Below are positions 1-5,903 of a stretch of DNA of 5,927 nucleotides, piece by piece; within the stretch, counting starts at the first letter, position 1; each line of letters begins with the position of its first letter. The notes beneath the pieces are model-generated. The model saw only the letters and a list, made by a program, of their open reading frames with translations. It ran no database searches and was not told where the DNA came from. The translations under genes and the position numbers were made by a program. Source of the stretch: Prevotellaceae bacterium UBA4336 (GTDB lineage: Bacteria; Bacteroidota; Bacteroidia; Bacteroidales; Bacteroidaceae); NCBI GenBank assembly GCA_002394305.1, contig DGTM01000047.1, positions 13,207-19,133 of the forward strand, written 5' to 3'.

Positions 1-7
1 GACCTAG

Positions 8-51
8 GCTCTTCCGAAATAAGCGTTATGCTCTTCCAGAATAAGCGCACG
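8..51. repeat. Two-copy direct repeat with a 22-bp period
   Basis: Two 18-bp copies lie at 8-25 and 30-47. Both begin GCTCTTCC and end TAAGCG; the four bases between differ at two positions (GAAA versus AGAA), so 16 of 18 bases match. On the minus strand each copy reads CGCTTATT..GGAAGAGC. That strand can also form a weak bulged stem, GCGCTTAT with ATAACGC, around the inner part. The repeat lies 30-70 bp beyond the stop of the outer-membrane protein gene, so it is intergenic as far as can be seen. The window edge cuts off any further copies. It could be an intergenic repeat family, part of a 3' untranslated region, or chance duplication. Confidence 0.6.
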
Positions 52-80
52 CTGTGTCGTAAGCAGTGGAAGTGGACATT

Positions 81-1343
81 TTATTTCTGTCTGCGCGAAT
101 CCGGGAACCTCTTAATGAGGAAGCTGGGATTGACGCGCAGGTAGATGCCGAAGGAGAAGTTCAGGTCGCTCCGCTTTGCCTGCCAGGTCTGCCAGGCTTC
201 AACGTCGGCTCCGAGCGTATAGCCGCGGTGGAAGGTATGATGGAAACGGATGTGGGCCGCAGCTGTCTGAAGCTTGCCGTAGTCCTGTTCGTCCACCGTG
301 CTAAGGGTCGAATAGAAGTGATTTCCGTAGAGGCTGACAAAATGGCGCGGAGCAATGTAGTACGACACACCGGCCTCAAGGAATCGCCACAAGCCAAGGT
401 CGACAGAAACATAACCCGCAGCACCGCTCTTGAAGGGCCACAGATTCCCCTTCTGCTGATAACAAAACAGCGCGTCTGCCTCGGCTGTGAGCGACCGGAG
501 GACACGCTTCCCGGTATTCCATTGCATTCCACCGCCCACCGAAGCGTTACAAATGGTCTGCACAGCACGGTTCTCCGTGTTCTGCTCGCCGCCACGATGC
601 TGAAGGATGAGCTGTACGGGCAGGTACGGCCGGATGCCAGGCTTCGTCCGGGACGTAGCGTCGGCTTCCTTTTTCCCTATTCGCCAAGTGGTACCCACGG
701 TGAAAGCCTCCTGATGTGTGTCTTCGCGGAAGATGTAGCTCTGCCAGTTGAGCCAGATGTCGGCATGCAGAAGCGGTCGGTCCCACAGAAGCTGGAATCC
801 CATTTCGGGGTCCTGCGTGAGGTTCGTCTCAGGATTGAACAGCGGCTCAATGATGCCATGATTCTGTCCGCCATAGATATTGCCCAGCACGATGGAGAGC
901 TGGCGGAAGTCAGCCTGAGCTCGGAACCACGGAAGCAGATGCGCCCCACTGGTATACTGAGCGCCCTTCCACAGCGGGATGTCATGGTAGACGTAGTTCG
1001 GATAGCGATTGGCTCCATTGAAGATAAGCGCCTGCAGCCCAAGCTCCACCTTGATCTGTTTCAGAGGCATGTAGGTAAGCTTGGGCTGAACCCACAGACC
1101 GGGCAGAGAGTAGCCGTCCGCCAAGGGGCTCGGATACTCATTGTTGCGAAAGAAGCTAATGCTCTCCAGCTCAACGCGCAGAGCCCGGACGTCGGCCGTG
1201 TCCAGCCGGTAGGGCGAGGTCGCAAGTTGTTGCCACATAGTGCCCACATCCCTATTTCGGGCGGACTCTTCCTGCAAGTCTCCGTTGGCACATGCCAATG
1301 CGGGAAGGAGCAAAAAGACTATGTGTGTGAAGAGTTTATTCAT
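81..1343 (-). CDS. Predicted outer-membrane beta-barrel protein of unknown function
   Basis: The 420-residue product starts with a Sec signal peptide: MNK, a hydrophobic run at about residues 8-17, and an ALACA-N site suggesting signal peptidase I cleavage after Ala19. The mature chain has no hydrophobic helices. It shows alternating polar/hydrophobic stretches rich in Tyr, Trp and Phe (for example 82-109, 181-221, 310-345 and 364-406), typical of an outer-membrane beta-barrel. A central block at 154-215 (GNIYGGQNHGIIEPLFNPE, then WLNWQSYIFREDTHQEAF) looks strongly conserved in character, and I associate similar sequences with Bacteroidales hypothetical proteins. The chain does not end in an aromatic residue; FLIKRF is followed by a charged tail. 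The ATG lies 2 bp after the dedA stop, and the purine-rich end of dedA (GAAGAAG) may help initiation. No enzymatic motif is visible. It could be a channel or a structural barrel; the function is unknown to me. Confidence 0.8.
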   Translation of the reverse strand: MNKLFTHIVFLLLPALACANGDLQEESARNRDVGTMWQQLATSPYRLDTADVRALRVELESISFFRNNEYPSPLADGYSLPGLWVQPKLTYMPLKQIKVELGLQALIFNGANRYPNYVYHDIPLWKGAQYTSGAHLLPWFRAQADFRQLSIVLGNIYGGQNHGIIEPLFNPETNLTQDPEMGFQLLWDRPLLHADIWLNWQSYIFREDTHQEAFTVGTTWRIGKKEADATSRTKPGIRPYLPVQLILQHRGGEQNTENRAVQTICNASVGGGMQWNTGKRVLRSLTAEADALFCYQQKGNLWPFKSGAAGYVSVDLGLWRFLEAGVSYYIAPRHFVSLYGNHFYSTLSTVDEQDYGKLQTAAAHIRFHHTFHRGYTLGADVEAWQTWQAKRSDLNFSFGIYLRVNPSFLIKRFPDSRRQK

Positions 1344-1345
1344 TC

Positions 1346-1972
1346 TCAGTTCTTCTTCGCACCCTTATAAATAAGGTATAGCACGACGCAGGCGCCGAGG
1401 ACAAGCATGACAATCTTCAGCTCTCCGCTGTACTGTGCCACTTTTTCCTCGAGCTGACCACTATAGTAGTGACCTATGTACCAGCCCATTGCAGCAAGAA
1501 TGGTGTTCCAAAGGCTGGCACCGAGAGTCGTGTAGAGCAGGAAACGTCCCAGCCCCATCCGGGCCAGGCCTGCCGGAATGCTGATGAGCTGACGCACGGC
1601 TGGCACAAGGCGGCCAAAGAAAGTGCCGATGGCTCCGTGCTCGTCGAAGTAGCGCTCTGCACGTTCCACCTTCGCACTGTCGATGAGACACATGTGTCCC
1701 AGACGGCTCTCGGCAAAACGATAAACGAGCGGACGGCCCAGGTAGCGTGCCAGATAGTAGTTGACCAAAGCGCCGATGCAGGCTCCCACCGAAGCGCAGA
1801 GCACGACGAGAAAGACATTGAGCTCACCCGTGGTGGCTGCCTTGTAGGCTGCCGGCGGCACGACAACCTCACTGGGGAAGGGGATGAAACTGCTCTCGAT
1901 AGCCATCAGCAGAGTGATGACCCAATAGTTGAGGTGCTCCAGGCACCAGGCGATGAACGGTATTGACTCCAT
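1346..1972 (-). CDS. DedA-family integral membrane protein
   Basis: This 208-residue protein has the DedA/SNARE-associated layout. A first reentrant/membrane region carries E26 and PFPSEVVVPPAA (31-42). A membrane segment follows at about 52-72. The family signature is GTFFGRLVPAVRQLISIPAG (116-135), with R121, P124 and R127, the arginines essential in studied DedA proteins. Further segments lie at about 144-167 and 186-202, and the tail is basic (KGAKKN). The length is usual for the family. DedA proteins act in the inner membrane; some (UptA in Bacillus subtilis) recycle undecaprenyl phosphate across it, others affect membrane potential and drug resistance. The ATG follows directly on the TAA of the upstream glycosyltransferase-like gene with no spacer, and the barrel gene starts 2 bp after its stop, so all three are probably translationally coupled. 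No Shine-Dalgarno sequence precedes it; the upstream bases are the AT-rich octamer repeat. The family is certain; the substrate is not. Confidence 0.93.
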   Translation of the reverse strand: MESIPFIAWCLEHLNYWVITLLMAIESSFIPFPSEVVVPPAAYKAATTGELNVFLVVLCASVGACIGALVNYYLARYLGRPLVYRFAESRLGHMCLIDSAKVERAERYFDEHGAIGTFFGRLVPAVRQLISIPAGLARMGLGRFLLYTTLGASLWNTILAAMGWYIGHYYSGQLEEKVAQYSGELKIVMLVLGACVVLYLIYKGAKKN

Positions 1973-2008
1973 TTACAGTTTAACAATTTTGCAGTTTGAC
2001 AATTTGAC
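1969..2008. repeat. 8-nt-period AT-rich repeat at the glycosyltransferase/dedA junction
   Basis: On the plus strand four octamers run in exact phase: AGTTTAAC (1977-1984), AATTTTGC (1985-1992), AGTTTGAC (1993-2000) and AATTTGAC (2001-2008). A fifth, looser unit (CCATTTAC, 1969-1976) spans the stop and start codons. On the minus strand the units read G-T/C-N-AAA-N-T. The array supplies the last codons and the TAA of the glycosyltransferase-like gene and the bases just before the dedA ATG. It is much more AT-rich than the genes around it. The same word family recurs at 5848-5903. Confidence 0.7.
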
Positions 2009-2500
2009 GTTTTGCCCCAGAAGCAAGGTGCTGCGGCGGCAGAGAATGATGGAAGACGTAGGTTTGAAGAGAGACACACTGCGACGGAAGAAGTTGAACG
2101 AAGGCCGTTTCCACAAACGCCTGCGGCTCGTCTTGCCTATCACCACATCGATGCCGTCGCCACAGCAGGCAGTGAGGCGTGTCAGCCAGTCGTCGCTCTC
2201 CCACCCTTCTCCTGCGGACAGGCAAACGAGCCACTCGTAGTTGGCGGCTTTGGCTCCCAGCGTGAGGGCAAGCTTCCGGATGTCGATGCCTCGCACCGAT
2301 GCGGGACAGAAGGTATGGCTCAAGTGCGGGTAGTCTCTTTCCGTTTCCTCAAGCCACTCCTCAAGGTCTTTGTCGTGCTTCTGGTCGACGACAATCACCT
2401 CGAACTCCCCTTCATACTGCTGCGACAACAGCTGAGGCAAGAGCCGTCGGAGCTGCGATTGCTCCTCCAGACAGGTGACGATGATGCTGACGTTTACCAT
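1973..2500 (-). CDS. Small GT-A/family 2 glycosyltransferase-like protein lacking the DXD motif
   Basis: The 175-residue product opens with a family 2 glycosyltransferase core. Strand VSIIVTC (4-10) is followed by a helix and EVIVVD (34-39), whose Asp is the usual nucleotide-sugar contact. Then come RGIDIRKLALTLGAKAANYEWLV (70-92 region) and SDDWLTRL (102-109). In this kind of protein the segment before SDDWL normally carries the metal-binding DXD; here the aligned residues are S95-A96-G97, so both acidic residues are missing. The chain is also short: no QxxRW-type motif, no acceptor domain and no membrane anchor are visible, while relatives are typically 250-400 residues. The last 12 or so residues are encoded by an AT-rich octamer repeat. 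It sits between lysA (38-bp gap) and dedA (no gap). It may be a non-catalytic remnant, a regulator, or an enzyme with an altered metal site. The reading frame is intact, so I do not call it a pseudogene. Confidence 0.78.
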   Translation of the reverse strand: MVNVSIIVTCLEEQSQLRRLLPQLLSQQYEGEFEVIVVDQKHDKDLEEWLEETERDYPHLSHTFCPASVRGIDIRKLALTLGAKAANYEWLVCLSAGEGWESDDWLTRLTACCGDGIDVVIGKTSRRRLWKRPSFNFFRRSVSLFKPTSSIILCRRSTLLLGQNVKLSNCKIVKL

Positions 2501-2538
2501 GTGATGATGTGCAATTCTGCGGGTGTGAGGTTTGCAGT

Positions 2539-3714
2539 CTATTTCGCTAATTCCTCTTTCGTGTAGGATTTCGGCAATTCCCTGCAGTTGTATCGGCTTG
2601 CCATAATCTCGCCATAGGCTCCGGCGGAACGTATGGCAAGGAGGTCACCGCGGCGGGTGGACGGCAGATTGTAGTCGGCCCGAAAGACATCGCTGCTCTC
2701 GCAGATAGGACCTACTACGTCGTACGTCTCAGCAGAAGCTGTGCTGCTCAGGTTCTGAATGAGGTGATGGGCTCCATAGAGGGCAGGACGGATGAGGTCG
2801 GTCATGCCTGCATCGACGATGACGAACTGCTTTGCCTTCGCCTGCTTGACGTAGAGACAGCGTGTGATGAGCGAACCGCATTGGCCCACGACGGCCCTGC
2901 CGAGTTCGAAGTGCAGGCGCTGACCGGGACGCAGCTTCAGGTGCCGGGCATACGTCTCGAAGTAGTCGTGGAAATCGGGAATGGGATGTGCGTCGGGATT
3001 CTCGTAGTCAATGCCCAATCCGCCGCCCACGTTGATGTTCTTCACCCCGGAGATACCCTCGGCCTCCAGTCTGTCCTGAAGTTCATTGATGCGGTGGCAG
3101 AGTGCTTCGAAGTCGTCCATCTCCAGTATCTGGCTGCCGATGTGGAAGTGAAGTCCCACGAAGCGGACGCCGGATAGCAACTGCGCTTTACGAATGACGC
3201 CCTCCATATCCTCCATGGCAATGCCGAACTTGTTCTCTGCGAGCCCTGTTGTAATGTGGGCATGTGTATGCGCCCCGACGTCGGGATTGATGCGGAAGCT
3301 GACGTCGGCCACTTTGCCCATGCGCGTCGCGATGTCAGCTATGACTTCCAGCTCCGGGATGCTCTCCACGTTGAAATACTGGATGCCTGCTTCCAAGGCC
3401 AGCTCTATCTCCCAATCGGCCTTGCCTACTCCGGCAAAGACAATCTCGCCTGCAGGGAAACCGCTGTCCAGACAGGCTTTTATCTCACCGCCGCTCACGC
3501 AGTCGGCCCCAAAGCCTGCCTGTTGTATCAGCCGCAGCACCTTCGGATTGGCACAAGCCTTGATGGCATAGTGCAGTCGGTAGCCTTCGTGCCTGTCAGT
3601 CTCTCGCCTGATGGCGGCAAGCGTTTCCCTCAGCAGGTCGGTGTCGTAATAGTAGAAAGGCGTGCGCAACTGTTCGAAACGCTCCTTCATGTCCTGCTTG
3701 AATGTATTGTCCAT
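2539..3714 (-). CDS. lysA: Diaminopimelate decarboxylase
   Basis: LysA removes CO2 from meso-diaminopimelate to give L-lysine, using pyridoxal phosphate in the cytoplasm; it is the last step of the lysine pathway. The 391-residue product shows the fold-III decarboxylase order. The PLP lysine is K52 in YAIKA. HFHIGS lies at 189-194, and the glycine-rich phosphate loop GGGLGIDY at 230-237. E270 and R273 fall in ELGR, where most family members have EPGR. DAGMTDLIRPALYG spans 301-314. The cross-dimer substrate motif CESSD (338-342) includes the catalytic cysteine C338, and AGAYG (364-368) plus the YN of MASRYN complete the C-terminal half. The C-terminus is short, ending soon after YNCRELP. Length and start fit the family; the ATG lies 33 bp beyond the lysC stop in the same direction, indicating a shared transcript. 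No strong Shine-Dalgarno sequence is at the usual distance; a purine run (AGAAGGAAG) lies about 20 bp upstream. Confidence 0.96.
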   Translation of the reverse strand: MDNTFKQDMKERFEQLRTPFYYYDTDLLRETLAAIRRETDRHEGYRLHYAIKACANPKVLRLIQQAGFGADCVSGGEIKACLDSGFPAGEIVFAGVGKADWEIELALEAGIQYFNVESIPELEVIADIATRMGKVADVSFRINPDVGAHTHAHITTGLAENKFGIAMEDMEGVIRKAQLLSGVRFVGLHFHIGSQILEMDDFEALCHRINELQDRLEAEGISGVKNINVGGGLGIDYENPDAHPIPDFHDYFETYARHLKLRPGQRLHFELGRAVVGQCGSLITRCLYVKQAKAKQFVIVDAGMTDLIRPALYGAHHLIQNLSSTASAETYDVVGPICESSDVFRADYNLPSTRRGDLLAIRSAGAYGEIMASRYNCRELPKSYTKEELAK

Positions 3715-3746
3715 AAAACAATCTTTACCAGTGACTTCCTTCTAAC

Positions 3747-5060
3747 CTAAAACAATGTGTTGCTGAGCGATTGGAGGGTTCGCTTTTTGTCCTCTGCCTT
3801 CACCACGAAGGAGATGTTGTGCGACGAACCGCCATAGCTGATCATGCGGACAGGAATGTCCTTGAGTGCCATGCAAGCCTTGGCTTCGAAGCCTACGTTG
3901 CTGCTGTCCAGGTCGCCTACGACACAGATGATACACATGTTTTCCTCCACGCTGACCGTGCCGTACTTCTTCAGTTCGTTGACGATGTCGGAGAGGTGAC
4001 TACGGTTGTCGATAGTGACGCTGACGCCGACCTCGCTGGTGCAGACCATGTCGATGCTTGTCTTGTAAGTCTCGAATATCTCGAACACCTTGCGCAGGAA
4101 GCCATAGGCCAGGAGCATGCGGCTGCTGTTGATTTGGATGCAGATGTTGCCGTCGCGGGCCGCGACAGCCTTGATGGTGCCGCGCTGGAACTCGTTGTTG
4201 ATGATGGTGCCGGGTGCTGTGGGGTCCATCGTGTTGAGCAGACGGACGGGGACACGGGCAAACTTGGCTGGCTGGATGCAGGTGGGATGCAGTATCTTCG
4301 CACCGAAGTAGGCCAGCTCGGCCGCCTCCTCGAAGTAGAGCTGGCGCACAGGTTCGGTATGTTCCACGAAGCGCGGGTCGTTGTTGTGCATGCCGTCGAT
4401 GTCGGTCCATATCTGAATCTCTTCGGCCTGAATGGCGGCTCCCACGAGGCAGGCCGTGTAGTCGCTGCCGCCACGAAGCAGGTTGTCGGTCTCGCCATAG
4501 GCGTTGCGGCAGATGAAGCCCTGCGTGATGTACAGCTGATAGCCGGGGTTCTCGTCGAGTATCTTCGTGAGCTTCTCCTTTATGTAGTTCATGTCGGGCT
4601 CGGCGTTCTTGTCGGTGCGGACGAAGTCAAGGGCGTTGATGAGCTTGACATTGACGCCGCATTCTTTCAGATAGTTGGTGAACATGTTGGTGCTTATCAC
4701 TTCGCCCTGAGCCAGGATGACCTTCTCCTCGAACGACGTGAAGTGCACCTTGGTGAAGGAGCGCAGGTAGTCGAACTCCTCGTGCAGGAAGCTCATCGTC
4801 TGCTGCCGGACGTCCTCTGTGCTGTAAAGCTTTGCCACGTGGTCGGCATACTTCTGCTCCAACTGGTTGATGATGGTGTTGGCTCCTTCGGGGTTCTTCT
4901 TGTAAAGGTAGTCGGAGATTTCGACGAGGGTGTTTGTTGTGCCCGACATTGCGGAGAGGACTACGATCTTCGATGCGCCGTCCTTGGTGATGAGGCGGGC
5001 AACGTCCTGCATTCTCTGTGGTGACCCAACGGAGGTGCCACCGAACTTCAGTACTTTCAT
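3747..5060 (-). CDS. lysC: Aspartokinase, monofunctional, probably lysine-sensitive
   Basis: The product (437 residues) phosphorylates L-aspartate with ATP, the committed step to lysine, diaminopimelate, threonine and methionine. The kinase domain (about 1-290) carries KFGGTSVGS (5-13), the aspartate/ATP segment TQGFICRNAYGETDNLLRGG (179-198) continuing to SDYTA, WTDIDGMHNNDPR (218-230) and ELAYFGAKILHP (248-259). Two ACT domains follow (about 300-370 and 372-437). The first ACT retains M315, G320-F321-L322, D337 and TSEV (341-344), which line up with the lysine-binding residues of Escherichia coli aspartokinase III, so lysine feedback is likely (inference). No homoserine dehydrogenase domain is fused. 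I chose the ATG at 5060 because the family starts M-K-V-L-K-F-G-G; the frame stays open to 5171 but that extension is low-complexity, basic and overlaps the upstream gene. A hairpin lies in the 76-bp leader. Confidence 0.96.
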   Translation of the reverse strand: MKVLKFGGTSVGSPQRMQDVARLITKDGASKIVVLSAMSGTTNTLVEISDYLYKKNPEGANTIINQLEQKYADHVAKLYSTEDVRQQTMSFLHEEFDYLRSFTKVHFTSFEEKVILAQGEVISTNMFTNYLKECGVNVKLINALDFVRTDKNAEPDMNYIKEKLTKILDENPGYQLYITQGFICRNAYGETDNLLRGGSDYTACLVGAAIQAEEIQIWTDIDGMHNNDPRFVEHTEPVRQLYFEEAAELAYFGAKILHPTCIQPAKFARVPVRLLNTMDPTAPGTIINNEFQRGTIKAVAARDGNICIQINSSRMLLAYGFLRKVFEIFETYKTSIDMVCTSEVGVSVTIDNRSHLSDIVNELKKYGTVSVEENMCIICVVGDLDSSNVGFEAKACMALKDIPVRMISYGGSSHNISFVVKAEDKKRTLQSLSNTLF

Positions 5061-5075
5061 GTCTTGTTGTTTTTG

Positions 5076-5115
5076 TCCTTCCGGTGCCTTTCCTTTTTGT
5101 GTGGGGCAGGAAGGA
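5076..5115 (-). promoter_or_regulatory. Imperfect hairpin in the lysC leader
   Basis: On the transcribed (minus) strand TCCTTCC (5109-5115) pairs with GGAAGGA (5076-5082), and the stem continues as TGCC (5105-5108) with GGCA (5085-5088). This gives 11 pairs with one 2-nt bulge (CC) and a 16-nt loop. The 3' arm ends 15 nt before the lysC ATG. It is not followed by a U-run on that strand, so it does not look like an intrinsic terminator. The position suits control of lysC translation or of RNA processing between ftsE and lysC, but that role is inference. It is far too short for a lysine riboswitch. Confidence 0.45.
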
Positions 5116-5136
5116 GTTCTTGTTGTTCTCTGATTC

Positions 5137-5841
5137 CTAATTCTGTGTGGAGGCCGTTTCCTGGCCTGCATTCGTTTCGCTGTTCTTTGTCAGATGTCCG
5201 TCGACGCAGCAGTAGACTGTGCCTGGGAAGTACTCGGGCCACTGCAGGTTGTGTGTGCTGAGGATGACGGCTGTGTGCTGCTGGCGCCGGATCTCATCGA
5301 GCAGAGCCAGGATGAGTTCGCCGTTCTCGGCATCGAGGTTGCCTGTCGGCTCGTCGGCCAGGATGACCTTCGGGGTGTTGAGGATGGCGCGTGCTATGCA
5401 GATGCGTTGCTGTTCGCCGCCCGACAGCTGGAAGACCATCTTATCCTTCTTGTCGGGGAGCTTCACGAGGTCGAGCACTTCGTCGATACGTTTCTCGCGG
5501 TCGGCCTTCTGCTTCCATTCGGTGGAGCGCAGCACGAAGTCGAGATTGCGCTGCACTGTGCGGTCTGGCATGAGCTGGAAGTCCTGGAAGACGATACCCA
5601 TCTGCCTTCGCAACATTGGCTGATGCTTTGTCTTGAGGCGTCCCATGTCGAAGCCGAGCACCTCGGCTGTGCCGCCGGCAATGGGCACTTCGCCGTAGAT
5701 GGACTTGAGGAGCGACGACTTGCCGCTGCCCACAGGTCCTGTGAGATAGACCATCTCGCCTTCCTCTACGCAGAAGTTCACCTTTCGGAGTACGGGATGT
5801 TCGCCTTGATAGAGGTCTACGTCTTTGTAGTTTAGTAACAT
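5137..5841 (-). CDS. ftsE: FtsE-like ABC transporter ATP-binding protein
   Basis: This 234-residue cytoplasmic ATPase has every ABC motif: Walker A GPVGSGKS (35-42), Q-loop VFQDFQLMPDRT (84-95) with Q86, signature LSGGEQQR (139-146), Walker B VILADE (159-164), D-loop NLD (168-170) and the switch histidine H197 in STHN. The YLTGPVGSGKSSLLK and DFQLMPDRTVQRNL stretches match the FtsE subfamily, which partners the membrane protein FtsX to control peptidoglycan hydrolases at the division septum. No ftsX is in the window, so the partner must be encoded elsewhere or upstream. The C-terminal 20 or so residues (about 217-234) are polar and look unstructured. The start MLLNYKDVDL gives a standard N-terminal strand. 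It is followed by lysC after 76 bp in the same direction. A LolD/MacB-type ATPase is the main alternative; I favour FtsE. Confidence 0.85.
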   Translation of the reverse strand: MLLNYKDVDLYQGEHPVLRKVNFCVEEGEMVYLTGPVGSGKSSLLKSIYGEVPIAGGTAEVLGFDMGRLKTKHQPMLRRQMGIVFQDFQLMPDRTVQRNLDFVLRSTEWKQKADREKRIDEVLDLVKLPDKKDKMVFQLSGGEQQRICIARAILNTPKVILADEPTGNLDAENGELILALLDEIRRQQHTAVILSTHNLQWPEYFPGTVYCCVDGHLTKNSETNAGQETASTQN

Positions 5842-5847
5842 CTGTGT

Positions 5848-5903
5848 AATTTACTATTTGACGATTTACGATTTACTATTTATTTACAATTTTACCATTT
5901 AGT
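5848..5903. repeat. AT-rich 7-8 nt repeat array upstream of ftsE
   Basis: Plus-strand units run AATTTAC (5848-5854), TATTTGAC (5855-5862), GATTTAC (5863-5869), GATTTAC (5870-5876), TATTTATTTAC (5877-5887), AATTTTAC (5888-5895) and CATTTAGT (5896-5903). The common word is NATTT(G)AC, the same family as the array at 1969-2008. The array ends only 6 bp before the ftsE ATG, so it lies in the untranslated leader or promoter. No good match to the Bacteroidota promoter element TAnnTTTG was found on the minus strand here. Beyond it, 5904-5927 may hold the last codons of an upstream gene (in-frame TGA at 5907-5909), but this is too little to call. Confidence 0.7.

Noticed and set aside
8..51. CRISPR array.
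   Set aside because: Only two 18-bp copies separated by 4 bp are present; there are no spacers of CRISPR length and no cas genes.
1288..1343. Lipoprotein signal in the barrel protein because of Cys18.
   Set aside because: The residues before Cys18 are A-L-A, without the Leu at -3 expected of a lipobox. The A-C-A site before Asn20 fits signal peptidase I better.
66..1370. A 434-codon open frame on the plus strand opposite the barrel gene.
   Set aside because: Its product has no signal peptide, domain or motif I recognise, while the minus frame has a clean signal peptide, barrel-like composition and operon-style spacing. The antisense frame is best explained by codon bias of the real gene.
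1973..2500. Calling the glycosyltransferase-like gene a pseudogene.
   Set aside because: It has a normal start, no internal stop or frameshift visible, and is tightly joined to dedA. Loss of DXD alone does not show that the gene is dead.
3771..5024. A 417-codon open frame on the plus strand opposite lysC.
   Set aside because: The product is a Val/Asp/Leu-rich run typical of antisense translation, and lysC on the minus strand is unmistakable.
5061..5136. Lysine riboswitch or intrinsic terminator before lysC.
   Set aside because: The gap is only 76 bp, far below the roughly 170 nt of an L-box, and the hairpin is not followed by a U-run on the transcribed strand.
5061..5171. An upstream start for lysC adding 37 residues.
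   Set aside because: The extension is basic, low in hydrophobic residues and overlaps the end of ftsE. Aspartokinases begin with M-K-V-L-K-F-G-G, which matches the ATG at 5060.
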